DNA of 64,000 nucleotides from Nocardioides kongjuensis (GCF_013409625.1 NZ_JACCBF010000001.1:5211001-5275000), one strand, 5' to 3'; counted from the first letter of the stretch, positions 39,588 to 53,772 are shown. A program made the numbers and translations. The notes: generated by a model not told the origin, from the sequence alone.

Positions 39588-40898
39588 TCAGGCAGCCGGC
39601 GGGGCGATGGCCGTGTAGGCCACACCCAGCTCGATGACCGCACCGACCGGGAGACCGGCCTGTGCGGTGTCGAGCGTGATCCGGACCGCCGTGATGGCGT
39701 TCTGGAAGGCGCCGGCGGTGCTGGTCTGCTGCAGGTTGAGCGCGACCTGGCCGAGACCGGCGATGTTGAGGATGGTGTTGGGCGACACGTCGATCGGGAT
39801 CGTCTGGCCCGCGATGACGAGGTTGACCAGCTCCATCTTCATGCTGCCGGTGTAGGCGCCGTCCTGCAGCTTGCCGGAGGCGGTGACCTTCACGGCGGTG
39901 GCCTTCACCAGGCCGCCGAGCAGGTTGATGCCCGCGGTGCGGTTGGTGTTGGTGATCTCGCCGTTGCCGAAGGCGTCCTTCTTCGACGTCGTGGTCGAGG
40001 TGATCGCACCGGTGGTGAGGATGCCGGGGACCTTGACCGAGAGGGTCGAGTTGGTCAGCGTGCGGCCGTTGCTGCCGCCGACCGGCGTGCCGACGCGGGC
40101 GGTCGGGTCGCTGACCACGGTGATGTCGTCGCCGACGTGGGCCTGGATCCGCGAGCCGTAGGCGGTGCCGCCGAAGGAGGCGCCGGAGGACGGCGAGACC
40201 TCGGAGAGGTACTGGTTGACCGGGTTGACCAGCAGCGTGACGCCGGCGGAGTAGCCGCCGAGCGGCTGCAGCAGGGTGACGCCGACGGCCCAGCCCATGG
40301 TGCCGATCAGGTCGCCCTCGTCCTGGTCGTACTTGCCGTGCAGCGTGTAGTTGAGGGTCACGCTGGCGACGCCGGGGATGGTGACGGCGTAGTTCTTGGG
40401 GATGTTCAGCGGCAGCTTGACGCCGGCGATCTTGATGTTCGCCAGCTTGCTGTTGGCGGTGTACGAGCCGTTGCCGTCGGCGCGACCGGTGGTGGTCACG
40501 TCGGTCTCAAGCGCGTCAGCGGTGATCAGGCCGCCGAGCAGGCTGACGTTGGCCACCCGTGCCCACGACTTCAGCGTGGTCTGCGGCTGCCCGAGGACCT
40601 GCGAGACGACGGCGTCGGTCTTGGTCTCCACGGCGCCGAGCTGGGCGAGGTTCAGCACGTTGACCGCAGCGGTGCTGTTCTTGGAGCTGCTGGACTTCGC
40701 GCCCCCGGTGACGCCCGACTGGGCGGTCAGGTCGGACTGGACGACACCGTCCAGGACCTTGACGTACGTCGCACCCGTGCTGGCTGCGTAGGACCAGTAG
40801 ACCGGGTCGGCGGCGTGGGCCGCAGGTGCCGGAACGGCGACAAGACCTGCACCCGCCAGGGCGAAGGCGACAAAAGAGGCGAACTTCCGCACGTTCAC
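39588..40898 (-). CDS. secreted repeat protein, choice-of-anchor P type
   Basis: A 436-residue secreted protein. A signal peptide (residues 1-30, [23 protein letters not shown]) is followed by a beta-rich body low in cysteine and rich in Thr, Ser, Val and Gly. Two similar units are visible: [18 protein letters not shown] with [14 protein letters not shown], and [16 protein letters not shown] with [14 protein letters not shown]. This is the pattern of choice-of-anchor P surface proteins. No LPxTG motif or clear C-terminal anchor is seen. I used GTG 40898 ([11 protein letters not shown]). The role is unknown; adhesion or a surface layer is possible. Confidence 0.8.
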   Translation of the reverse strand: MNVRKFASFVAFALAGAGLVAVPAPAAHAADPVYWSYAASTGATYVKVLDGVVQSDLTAQSGVTGGAKSSSSKNSTAAVNVLNLAQLGAVETKTDAVVSQVLGQPQTTLKSWARVANVSLLGGLITADALETDVTTTGRADGNGSYTANSKLANIKIAGVKLPLNIPKNYAVTIPGVASVTLNYTLHGKYDQDEGDLIGTMGWAVGVTLLQPLGGYSAGVTLLVNPVNQYLSEVSPSSGASFGGTAYGSRIQAHVGDDITVVSDPTARVGTPVGGSNGRTLTNSTLSVKVPGILTTGAITSTTTSKKDAFGNGEITNTNRTAGINLLGGLVKATAVKVTASGKLQDGAYTGSMKMELVNLVIAGQTIPIDVSPNTILNIAGLGQVALNLQQTSTAGAFQNAITAVRITLDTAQAGLPVGAVIELGVAYTAIAPPAA

Positions 40899-41075
40899 GG
40901 GACCCCATTCCCATCCGTGTGTTGACTGCTTGTGTTGTGTCGAGCCCCCCAAGCAAACCATCACCAGGGCACGCCGAGCGAGCCGAGGACCGGTTTCCCG
41001 AGAGATTTAACGAAGAATCACTCACAATGGCACGGCCCGGGGCATATCTGGGCCGGAACCGACGTTTTCGACCTC

Positions 41076-42185
41076 GTGCACGTGTACGACGCGGTGGTCA
41101 TCGGGGCCGGCCAGGCCGGCCTCTCGGCGTCCTTCCACCTGACCCGGCTGGGCATCGACCACGTCGTGCTCGACGGCAACGACCGGCCGGGTGGCGCCTG
41201 GCAGCACCGGTGGGACTCGCTGTCGATGCACGACGTGCACGGCGTGGCCGACCTGCCCGACGCGCCGGCGCCCGGTGGCTCGCGGGAACGGGCCAACACG
41301 GTGGTGCCGGCGTGGTTCGGCCGCTACGAGGACGAGCACCGGCTGCCCGTCGTGCGCCCCGTGCGGGTCGACCGGGTGAGCGACGACGGCGACCTGCTGG
41401 TGGTCCACGCCGGCGAACGGACCTGGACCACGCGGACCCTGGTCAACGCCACCGGCACCTGGACGCAGCCGTTCGTGCCCTACTACCCGGGGGCCGAGAC
41501 CTTCCTGGGGGAGCAGCTGCACACGGCCGACTACCCGGGCCCGGAGCACTTCCGCGGCAAGCGGGTGGTGGTGGTCGGTGGCGGCGCCTCCGCGGTCCAG
41601 TTCCTCGGCGAGCTGGCGCCTCGCACCGACGTGGTGTGGGTGACTCGCCGCCCGCCGGTGTGGCGCGACGACTTCGACGAGAACGTCGGTCGGCACGCGA
41701 TCGGCCTGGTCCAGGAGCGGGTCCGCGAGGGACTGCCGCCCGCGAGCGTCGTCAGCGTCACCGGGCTGGCCCGGCGTCCGCAGGAGCAGGAGGCGGCCCG
41801 GCTCGGCGTCTACGAGCGGCGCCGCGACATGTTCGCGCGGATCGAGCCGGACGGCGTGCGCTGGGCCGACGGGTCCTTCGAGCGCGCCGACGTGATCTTG
41901 TGGGCCACCGGGTTCCGGCCGGCCGTCGGCCACCTCGCGCCGCTGCACCTGCGCAGCGAGCGCGGCGGGATCGCCCTGCTGCAGAGCGGCGCCGACGTGC
42001 AGACGGCCACGACCGCCGTCCGTGACCCGCGGGTGCAGCTGGTCGGCTACGGCCCCTCCGCGAGCACGATCGGCGGCAACCGGGCTGGGCGGGCGGCTGC
42101 CCTGGCGGTACGCCGGTTCCTCTCGTCGCACGATGCTGCTAACGTCACGGCCGACAACCCACGGGAGTCCGCGGCAGCGGGCTGA
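41076..42185 (+). CDS. FAD-dependent monooxygenase/oxidoreductase
   Basis: A 369-residue flavoprotein with an N-terminal FAD-binding GAGQAGLSASFHL, a second nucleotide-binding VVVVGGGASAVQFL near residue 166, and ATGFRPAVGHL near residue 275, the usual marks of flavin-containing monooxygenases (YczJ/CzcO type). The substrate is unknown. GTG 41076 or 41082 starts the conserved part; the longer frame adds unrelated residues. The TGA stop at 42183-42185 sits inside the conserved core of the TPP riboswitch. It is divergent from the secreted protein gene across 177 nt in which I see no gene. Confidence 0.83.
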   Translation: MHVYDAVVIGAGQAGLSASFHLTRLGIDHVVLDGNDRPGGAWQHRWDSLSMHDVHGVADLPDAPAPGGSRERANTVVPAWFGRYEDEHRLPVVRPVRVDRVSDDGDLLVVHAGERTWTTRTLVNATGTWTQPFVPYYPGAETFLGEQLHTADYPGPEHFRGKRVVVVGGGASAVQFLGELAPRTDVVWVTRRPPVWRDDFDENVGRHAIGLVQERVREGLPPASVVSVTGLARRPQEQEAARLGVYERRRDMFARIEPDGVRWADGSFERADVILWATGFRPAVGHLAPLHLRSERGGIALLQSGADVQTATTAVRDPRVQLVGYGPSASTIGGNRAGRAAALAVRRFLSSHDAANVTADNPRESAAAG

Positions 42186-42247
42186 GAGGGAGCTGGAGCC
42201 GCTCCGACCGTCACACCTGATCCGGATCATGCCGGCGAAGGAACGGA
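42150..42247 (+). promoter_or_regulatory. TPP (thiamine pyrophosphate) riboswitch
   Basis: The conserved THI-box parts are in order: ACGGGAGTCC, then GGCTGAGAGGG (42180-42190), a variable P3 arm, then ACCTGATCCGGATCAT and GCCGGCGAAGGAA. It precedes thiE by only a few bases, so it probably works on translation initiation or on early termination. The 5' half lies inside the coding end of the flavoprotein gene. A TAACGT at 42140-42145 could be its own -10 box. Confidence 0.93.
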
Positions 42248-42250
42248 ACG

Positions 42251-42841
42251 ATGACGCCTCACCTCTTCTGCCTCGTCTCGCAACGCGACGACCTCTCCCT
42301 GCTGCCTGCCCTGGCGGACGCCGGTGTCGACGGCTTCCAGGTCCGGGACAAGTCCCTGGCCACCGCAGCGCTGGTGGCACTCACCCGTGCGGTGGTGGCC
42401 GCGGTGCGCCCGGCGGGAGCGGTGGTCGTGGTCAACGACCGGCTCGACGTGGCCCTGGCCGCGGGTGCCGACGGTGTGCACCTGGGCGCTGACGACCTCG
42501 CCGTCGCCGACGCCCGGCGACTGGCTCCCGGCCTGGTGATCGGGGCGACCTGCCGGTCGCGGGCCGAGGTCGTGACCGCCGCCGGCGCGGGCGCGGACTA
42601 CGCCGGCTTCGGGCCGGTCTTCGCCTCGGCCTCCAAGGCCGGGCTGCCCCTGCCGCTGGGTGTGCCTGCTGTCGCGGACGCGGCCGGCTCGCTGCCGCTC
42701 GTCGCGATCGGCGGGATCACCGCGGCGACCGCGGGCGAGGTGCGGGCCGCCGGGGCCCAAGGGGTGGCCGTGATCGGCGCGATCTGGCGACAACCCGATC
42801 CCGTGGGTGCAGCGAAGGAGCTCGTCGCGGCAGTGGCCTGA
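42251..42841 (+). CDS. thiE: thiamine-phosphate synthase
   Basis: A 196-residue TIM-barrel enzyme that joins HMP-PP and the thiazole phosphate. Typical marks are FQVRDKS, VVNDRLDVALAAGADGVHLG, YAGFGPVFASASK and VAIGGITAATAGEV. First gene after the riboswitch, so the whole operon is under thiamine control. ATG 42251 lies 7 nt after AAGGAAC, part of the riboswitch tail. Confidence 0.93.
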   Translation: MTPHLFCLVSQRDDLSLLPALADAGVDGFQVRDKSLATAALVALTRAVVAAVRPAGAVVVVNDRLDVALAAGADGVHLGADDLAVADARRLAPGLVIGATCRSRAEVVTAAGAGADYAGFGPVFASASKAGLPLPLGVPAVADAAGSLPLVAIGGITAATAGEVRAAGAQGVAVIGAIWRQPDPVGAAKELVAAVA

Positions 42842-42851
42842 GGTGGCCGGG

Positions 42852-47778
<4,927 letters not shown>

Positions 47779-47810
47779 GGGCGACGGTGGTGGGCGTGTG
47801 AGCGTCGCCC
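47779..47810 (+). terminator. terminator hairpin of the thiamine operon
   Basis: GGGCGACG (47779-47786) pairs with CGTCGCCC (47803-47810) directly after the thiC stop. The rest of the gap to 48071 shows no gene; a GAGAAT lies 6 nt before the next start. Confidence 0.65.
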
Positions 47811-48071
47811 GCGGCCGAGGCTCGAGACCGCCGGCTTCGTGCTGCGGGGACTGTGCTCGGGCCTTCGGTTGCGTAGCCGGGTTCGTTCCGAAAGGGCAGT
47901 GACGAGAAGGGTGGGGAGGTGGCTGGGTTCCGCGGTCGGCTTGCGGTCCCGAGGTCACATTCGTGACGGTCGGTGACGTCGGTTCTCCACACCCCGGGAA
48001 TCGAGTTTCCCCTGTCCCCAGGCGGGTTCTGAACGTTCGCTTCTGTCGGGGGTGGGTGGGAGAATTCAGTC

Positions 48072-49356
48072 ATGGATCTCGGAACCCGGCCCCGTTCGAC
48101 AGCAGCTCTGCTGTCGCGGGTGGGCGACCGGATCCGCTCCCGCAACACCCTCGTCATCGAGGAGTGGCAGGACATCACGGCCTGGGCGAGCGACCACGTC
48201 GTCACCGGACCCGAGGGTGCGGCGACGATCACCGAGGGCTACCTCGACACCGGCGTCCCCATCGCCGGACCCGGCGCCCCGCTGGTCAGCGAGTTCGCGT
48301 TGATGGAGCTCGTCGCGGTCCTCGGCCGCACCCCCGACGGTGGCAAGGCCTATGTCGGACGGGTCATCGAGTGCGCCTGGCGGCTGCCCAACGTCTACGA
48401 GGCCGTGGTGACGGGGCGGTTGGCGCCGTGGCGTGCTGAGCGGATCGCGGACCTCACCCGCAGCCTGTCGGCTGAGGCCGCGGGGTTCGTGGACCGGCAG
48501 CTGTGGAACGCCTCCGGCATCGGGTGGGCCCAGCTCGAGCGCCTCGTCGCCGAAGCCGTGCTCCGCTACGACCCCGAACGCGCCGAGGCCGACCGCCAGA
48601 AGGCCGCCGACCACCGCCACTTCGACATCGATGACGTCGACGAGCACGGGCTCGTGCACCTCGACGGGCTGATGGATGCCGCCGACGGCCACGACCTCGA
48701 CCAAGCCGTCGGCCGCCGGGCCGAGGTGCTCAGTCGGTTGGGTGACGAGAGCTCGTTGGACGTGCGCCGGTCGAAGGCCGCTGCCGAGCTCGCCCGTCAG
48801 GACCTGGCCCTGGACCTGCTGGTCCCGGACCCCGCCACCGGGGAAGGTCGTCGCGACCGTCCCCGGCCGCAAAGTCGTGCTCAACGTGCACGTCACCGAC
48901 ACCACCCTTGCTGGCCGGAACCCGGTCGGGCGGTGGGACGAGGGCCGCTGCCCCGTCACCACCGCCCAGATCAAGGAGTGGCTGCGGGCCCGGCACACCA
49001 CCGTGATCGTCCGGCCGGTGATCGACCTGGCCGACCACGTCCCCGTCACCGCCTACGAGATCCCCGACCGCCACAAGACGCGGGTCGCGTTGCGGGACCA
49101 CACCTGCCGGTTCCCCCACTGCACCCGTCCCGCGACCCGGTGCGACATCGACCACCACCAGCCCCACGACCGGGGCGGGCCGACCTGTCCGTGCAACCTG
49201 GTCCCACTCTGCCGGCGGCACCATCGCGCGAAGACCCACTCAGCCTGGCGTTACGAGACCCCGATGCCCGGGTCCTACGTGTGGACCAGCCCGAGCGGCT
49301 ACCGGTTCCGGGTCGACCACCGCGGCACCCACCCGGTGCACCCGCCCGACGAGTAG
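48072..49356 (+). pseudogene. DUF222/HNH endonuclease gene with a frameshift
   Basis: The frame from ATG 48072 codes for a DUF222 domain (about 1-255; GKAYVGRVIECAWRLPNV, SAEAAGFVDRQLW) up to LLVPDPATG, then becomes arginine-rich nonsense. From about 48840 the sense continues in the next frame (KVVATVPGRKVVLNVHVTD) to a normal HNH end: HTCRFPHCTRPATRCDIDHH, CNLVPLCRRHHR. Removing one G from the GGGG run at 48840-48843 restores one frame of about 427 residues. It may be a true mutation or a sequencing error. Such genes occur in many copies in actinobacteria; function is uncertain. Confidence 0.85.
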
Positions 49357-49398
49357 CGACCCCGCCCCGCACCCCGCAGGACCCTGTGCCTGCGGGGT

Positions 49399-49878
49399 TC
49401 AGGCGCGTCGTCGCCGAGACCGGCGCTGCCGAGCAGCCTCGTGCGCCTCGCGCAGCAGGAGCAGCGCCGGAGCCAGGGTCTCCGGTCCGGGACTGACGAT
49501 CGCCACCCAGCCCTGAGCGCCGTACGAAGGGTGGGGGAGCAGGGTGTCGGTGGCGGCGAGGTCGATCTCCTCCTCGGCCTGCGCCTCCGGGTCCTCGCCC
49601 AGCAGCTCGACGTACCGGATCCTCCCGACGTGGATGTTGAGCCGCCATCGTCCTGGCGCGGCCAGGTGGCTGGCCGTGTCGTCGGGGTAGTCCTTGGTCA
49701 CGATCGTGGCGTAGGGCTGCTCGTTTGCCGGCACCTCGCCGTCGGGTGCGCAGTAGAAGAAGTGGTCGCCCCAGGCGATCTCGGGATACGCGCTGCCGGC
49801 GGTCGGTGCGAGCTCCAGGACGTCGGGGAACGACCGGATCGTGGCGAGGACCTGCTCCATACTCGGGTCTGTGGTCAT
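49399..49878 (-). CDS. DUF6194-like protein
   Basis: A 159-residue soluble protein, with AYPEIAWGDHFFYCAPDGE, FATIV-like strand, LNIHVGRIRYVELLGEDP and a final LLPHPSYGAQGWVAIVSP. This pattern fits the DUF6194 type, often found beside regulators, with unknown role. The end is arginine-rich. It is divergent from the tandem MerR gene with 20 nt between starts and is probably its target. Confidence 0.72.
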   Translation of the reverse strand: MTTDPSMEQVLATIRSFPDVLELAPTAGSAYPEIAWGDHFFYCAPDGEVPANEQPYATIVTKDYPDDTASHLAAPGRWRLNIHVGRIRYVELLGEDPEAQAEEEIDLAATDTLLPHPSYGAQGWVAIVSPGPETLAPALLLLREAHEAARQRRSRRRRA

Positions 49879-49898
49879 GGTTCGAGTGTGGAGTTGAA

Positions 49899-50675
49899 GT
49901 GCTTGTGGAGGGTTCGACCGCGGAGGTCGCCGCTGCGACCGGCTACTCGCCCCAGCAGGTGCGCAACCTGGAGGCGCTGGGGGTGATCCCGCCCGCGCCG
50001 CGGACGCCCAGCGGCTACCGGCAGTTCTCCGCCGTCCACGTCCGCGACCTCGTCGCCTATCGCGACCTGGCGCTGGCCGTCGGACCGGTCGTCGCCCGCC
50101 GGGCGATGCGCGACCTGCGCGCCCTGGCGGTCGAGGACGCGACCGCGCTGGTGGGCTCGTTGCATGCCGGGCTCGGTGCCGAGAGGGAGCAGGCGCTCGC
50201 GGCCCGGGCGGCCCTGGTCGCGGTCAGCGCCGAAGCGTGCACGGAGGCTCCGCCGGTCGCGGCCGACTCGATGACGATCACCGAGCTGTCCGACGCCCTC
50301 GGGGTCCGCGCGTCGACCTTGCGGTTCTGGGAGCGCGAAGGCCTGCTCGCGCCTGAGCGGATCGCGACCCCGGCCGGCGCCGCCCGTCGCTACCCGGTGA
50401 GCGCCGTACGGGAGGCACGGATCGTCGTCGCACTCCGCGCCGCCGGCTACCGGGTCCCGGAGGTGCGGTCGGCGATCGGCGCGGTGCGTGAGCTCGGCGA
50501 CACCGCCCGGTCGCTGACGACGCTTGACGCGAGGCTGGCCACGATCGCCCAGCGGGTGCTGGCCCTGATGCGCGCCGGAGCCGTGCTCGCCGAGATGGTC
50601 AGCGCGCCGCGGCCGCCGCAGCCGCGGCCCGCTCGACCCACTTCGGGATCTCGCCGTAGCGCTGGCTCGGGATGA
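49899..50675 (+). CDS. regulator with two MerR-type DNA-binding domains
   Basis: A 258-residue protein with two MerR winged-helix units, about 4-70 (VAAATGYSPQQVRNLEALGV, then TPSGYRQFS) and about 126-195 (MTITELSDALGVRASTLRFW, then AARRYPVS). The second is the better match. Tandem MerR units in one chain are unusual as MerR proteins normally form dimers of single units. No cysteine metal site is seen at the C-terminus. GTG 49899 lies 6 nt after GGAG. The 3' end overlaps the convergent YdeI-like gene by 77 nt. Confidence 0.8.
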   Translation: MLVEGSTAEVAAATGYSPQQVRNLEALGVIPPAPRTPSGYRQFSAVHVRDLVAYRDLALAVGPVVARRAMRDLRALAVEDATALVGSLHAGLGAEREQALAARAALVAVSAEACTEAPPVAADSMTITELSDALGVRASTLRFWEREGLLAPERIATPAGAARRYPVSAVREARIVVALRAAGYRVPEVRSAIGAVRELGDTARSLTTLDARLATIAQRVLALMRAGAVLAEMVSAPRPPQPRPARPTSGSRRSAGSG

Positions 50676-51267
50676 GCCGGCCCGCCGCCGAGTCGTCGAC
50701 CAGCTGGGCCATCCGCCGGTCGCGGGTCGCCTCCTGCTTGGCGGTGACCACCCAGTTCATGCAGATCCGGCGGTAGGTGTTGGTCGCGGCCTCCCAGAAC
50801 GCGGTGGCGGCGGGGGAGGCGGCGAGCTGCGCGGCATAGGCCGGCGGCAGGGCCAGTCCGGGGTCGGCCTCGTGGGTGTAGGGGGCGACGTCGCGGCGTC
50901 GCGCCTCGAAGATCGCCAGCCCGGAGGGCTGCATCCGGCCCTCGGCGCGCAGCTTCTCGACGAGGTCGATGTTGACCTTGCTCCAGTTGCTGGTCTTCTT
51001 GCGTGGGGTCCAGCGCTGACGGGTGGCGTCCTCGTCGATGCGCTGGGCGACCGAGTCGATCCATCCCCAGCACAGCGCCTCGGGGACGGCGTCCGCCCAG
51101 GTGAGGCCACGCTCGGGCACGTGCTTCTTGTACAGGCCCATCCACAGCTCGGTCTCCGTGTCGTGGTGCGCCGCCAGCCATGCGCCGAACTCGGCGGCGT
51201 CGGCGAAGAAGCGGGCCGGCCGCTCGGGGCTGCCGCCCATCCGCCCGGGGGTCGTGTCACGTGCCAT
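50599..51267 (-). CDS. YdeI/OmpD-associated family protein
   Basis: A 222-residue soluble protein of the YdeI type: FADAAEFGAWLAAHHD, ELWMGLYKKH, ALCWGWIDSVAQRID, RWTPRKKTSNWSKVN and a C-terminal OmdA helix region. In other bacteria YdeI is linked to resistance to cationic peptides or bacteriocins; the mode is unknown. The 3' end is an alanine run. ATG 51267; the longer frame is antisense to the asparaginase gene. Confidence 0.85.
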   Translation of the reverse strand: MARDTTPGRMGGSPERPARFFADAAEFGAWLAAHHDTETELWMGLYKKHVPERGLTWADAVPEALCWGWIDSVAQRIDEDATRQRWTPRKKTSNWSKVNIDLVEKLRAEGRMQPSGLAIFEARRRDVAPYTHEADPGLALPPAYAAQLAASPAATAFWEAATNTYRRICMNWVVTAKQEATRDRRMAQLVDDSAAGRLIPSQRYGEIPKWVERAAAAAAAAR

Positions 51268-51316
51268 GCGACGAGCCTGCCACCGTCGACCGACAGCGGT
51301 GCGGAATGCTGGGCAC

Positions 51317-52318
51317 ATGACCCTTCCCACCGTGGCGATCGGCGCGCTCGGCGGCACGATCGCGTCCACGTCGAAGGACGGCACCGAGGTGGTGCCGACG
51401 CTGTCCGCGGCGGCCCTCGCCGCGGCCGTCCCCGGGCTCGAGGAGACGGCGACGGTGCGTGCGGAGACGCTCGCCTCGCTGCCGAGCCCGTCGCTCGACG
51501 AACCGACCGTCGTGCGCACCCTGGCCTGGGCGCAGGCCGCGGTCGACGCCGGTGCGCGGGGCGTCGTGGTCACCCAGGGGACCGACACCCTCGAGGAGTC
51601 GGCGTACCTGCTCGACCTCTTCTGGGAGCGCCCCGAGCCGCTCGTGGTCACCGGCGCGATGCGCTCGCCGCAGGCCGCCGGCGCCGACGGCCCTGCGAAC
51701 CTGTTGACGGCCGTGCGCTGCGCCCTCGCGTCGGACTCGCGGGAGCGCGGCGTGCTCGTCGCGTTCGACGACGAGCTGCACCAGGCCCGCTGGGTCGCCA
51801 AGACCGACTCGATGTCGACCAGTGCCTTCCGCTCGGCGGTGTTCGGCCCGATCGGGCGCTGCGTCGAGGGCGAGGTCGTGTACGGCGTACCGCCGGGCCG
51901 GGTGCCCGCGCTGCGGCTCGCGCCGGGGCAGGAGGCACGCGACCCGCGGGTGCCGCTCGTGGCGACCTACCTCGGTGACGACGGGTACGTCCTCGACGCG
52001 ATCCGGGCCGAGGACGTCGACGGCGTCGTGATCGCAGGCTTCGGCGCCGGGCACGTGTCCGCGCGGATGGCCGAGGCGGTCGGTCGGCTCGCCCGCCAGG
52101 TCCCGGTCGTCTTCGCCTCCCGCACCGGTTCGGGCCCCACCGGAAGGGCGATGTACGGCTACCCGGGCTCCGAGATCGACCTGCTCGCCCGGGGAGCCGT
52201 CGGCGCCGGCTGGCTCTCGCCGGTCAAGGCGCGGCTGCTGCTGTGGGCGCTGGCCCTGCGGGGGCCGCTCGCCCGGGCGGACGTGGCGGCCGAGTTCGAG
52301 CTCCGCGGTCGGCCGTGA
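51317..52318 (+). CDS. asparaginase, AnsA type
   Basis: A 333-residue asparaginase/glutaminase-family enzyme. The two catalytic threonines lie in ALGGTIAS (near residue 14) and VVTQGTDTLEESAYLL (near 87), and AKTDSMSTSAF holds the conserved lysine. No signal peptide, so it is cytoplasmic. It should split asparagine to aspartate and ammonia. ATG 51317 lies 6 nt after an AATGCT box. A GTG-rich upstream frame was not used. Confidence 0.9.
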   Translation: MTLPTVAIGALGGTIASTSKDGTEVVPTLSAAALAAAVPGLEETATVRAETLASLPSPSLDEPTVVRTLAWAQAAVDAGARGVVVTQGTDTLEESAYLLDLFWERPEPLVVTGAMRSPQAAGADGPANLLTAVRCALASDSRERGVLVAFDDELHQARWVAKTDSMSTSAFRSAVFGPIGRCVEGEVVYGVPPGRVPALRLAPGQEARDPRVPLVATYLGDDGYVLDAIRAEDVDGVVIAGFGAGHVSARMAEAVGRLARQVPVVFASRTGSGPTGRAMYGYPGSEIDLLARGAVGAGWLSPVKARLLLWALALRGPLARADVAAEFELRGRP

Positions 52319-52372
52319 GGCAACCCCTTCAGCCCGGTGCGCTGCGCTGAGGCATCACGCCCGGCTGAGTCT

Positions 52373-52412
52373 CGTCGCGCGCGCCGCGTTGCCTGGACGG
52401 AGCGGAGCGAGC
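52373..52412. repeat. hairpin-repeat fragment, copy C
   Basis: This 40-nt stretch matches 22841-22880 at 39 of 40 positions (one A/G change in the core). The right arm present in copy B is missing; instead CCCAGATCAC follows, which resembles CCAGATCACG in copy A. It fills the gap between the asparaginase and DUF4032 genes, both ending here. Confidence 0.85.
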
Positions 52413-52417
52413 CCAGA

Positions 52418-53608
52418 TCACAGAGTGTCAGGCGGGCGGTGCGGGAGCACGTTGGCGACGTAGTCGCGCGCGGAGTCGTGGATGTCGACCTCGTGCCCGG
52501 CGGCATCGGAGAGTGCCCAGCGGTGCTCCATCACCTCGTGGAAGTACTCCGGTGCCGAGATGGTGCGGCGCATCTCCGGCGGCAGCAGGTCGACGATCGG
52601 CGTGTAGACGTTCGCGAGCCAGCGTCGGGCGACGGCCTCGCGGTCCTGGTCCTCGTACCCGCCGTGGGCGGTGAACGCCGCGAGGTCGTTGAGCAGCTTG
52701 CGGGCCTGGCTGTCCTCGGCCACCAGGCCGGTCAGCTCGCGCAGCTCGCGCCGGTGGTGACCGGCCTCGACGACCTTGGGCTGGATCCGGACCCGGTCCG
52801 ACTCGGTGCGCACGTCGAGCTCGTCGACGTCGAAGCCGAGGTCGTTGAGGCGCGCGATCCGCTGCTCGACGCGGTACCACTCGTCGGCGCCGAACTCCTC
52901 GGCGGCGGTGAGCTCGTCCCACAGCGCGTGGTAGCGCTCGGCGAGCTGGTCGACGATCGCGAACCCGTCGACGTCGATGTCCGTGTCGCCGCTGGCCTGG
53001 AGGTCCATCAGCTCGGCGAAGATGTTCTCGACGCCGACGTTGACGTCCTGCTCGCGCATCGCGTCCGAGATCGACGAGCGCAGCTCGCCGGTCTCGGCGT
53101 CGACGAGGTAGGCCGCGAAGCCGCCGGCGCTGCGGCGGAAGAGGGCGTTCGAGAGCGACACGTCGCCCCAGAAGAAGCCCGCCAGGTGGAGCCGGACCAG
53201 CAGCACGACGAGGGCGTCGACGAGGGCCGGGACCTGCTCGGCGCGCAGCCCGTGCTGGAAGACGGTGCGGTAGGGGAGTGAGTAGTGCAGGTGCTCGGTG
53301 AGCAGCGCCGCGGGCAGCGGTTCGCCGCCGGCGCCCGTGCGTCCGGTCACCACGCCCCGCGGTACGACGGCCGGCTGGTCGAGCCGTTGGAGGTCTCGCA
53401 GCAGGTCGTACTCCCGCAGGGCGATCGCCTCCTCGGTCTCCTTCACCGCGAGGAACTGGCGGTTCACCTGGACCACCCGGACGACGTGGCGGGACAGGCC
53501 GAGGGGCAGCGGCACGACGTACCAGTCCTCCCAGTCCGCCAGCGGTCGCGACCACGGCAGCCGGAACAGGGCCGGGTCGGTGCGAGCGGCGACGACGTGC
53601 AGCGCCAT
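52418..53608 (-). CDS. DUF4032 domain protein with a kinase-like N-terminus
   Basis: A 396-residue protein. The N-terminal part (about 1-220) has remnants of a lipopolysaccharide-kinase (InaA-like) fold: FLAVKETEEAIALREYDLL and FFWGDVSLSNALFRR, which holds a GD.S..N catalytic-loop pattern. The C-terminal DUF4032 region (about 225-390) has VEAGHHRRELRELTGL and RRWLANVYTPIVDLLP. Members are common in actinobacteria; role unknown. It is divergent from the sugar ABC operon. Confidence 0.85.
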   Translation of the reverse strand: MALHVVAARTDPALFRLPWSRPLADWEDWYVVPLPLGLSRHVVRVVQVNRQFLAVKETEEAIALREYDLLRDLQRLDQPAVVPRGVVTGRTGAGGEPLPAALLTEHLHYSLPYRTVFQHGLRAEQVPALVDALVVLLVRLHLAGFFWGDVSLSNALFRRSAGGFAAYLVDAETGELRSSISDAMREQDVNVGVENIFAELMDLQASGDTDIDVDGFAIVDQLAERYHALWDELTAAEEFGADEWYRVEQRIARLNDLGFDVDELDVRTESDRVRIQPKVVEAGHHRRELRELTGLVAEDSQARKLLNDLAAFTAHGGYEDQDREAVARRWLANVYTPIVDLLPPEMRRTISAPEYFHEVMEHRWALSDAAGHEVDIHDSARDYVANVLPHRPPDTL

Positions 53609-53700
53609 GGCGCCAACCTACGCCAGCTCCACCACGTCTGAACCCGCCCCGAGCGGGCACCGCTGCCCTGCCGGGTGGGCATCGGGGTAGCACCTGGCCG

Positions 53701-53730
53701 TGGACAAAGTCCGCGACGTAGGGGTACTAC
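53701..53730 (+). promoter_or_regulatory. promoter of the carbohydrate ABC operon
   Basis: TGGACA (53701-53706) and TACTAC (53725-53730) with an 18-nt spacer. The -35 box overlaps a small palindrome GGAC-AAA-GTCC (53702-53712), a possible repressor site. Confidence 0.5.
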
Positions 53731-53772
53731 TGAGTGACGCACGCCACATCCTCGGGAGGGGTGACCAGGGCG

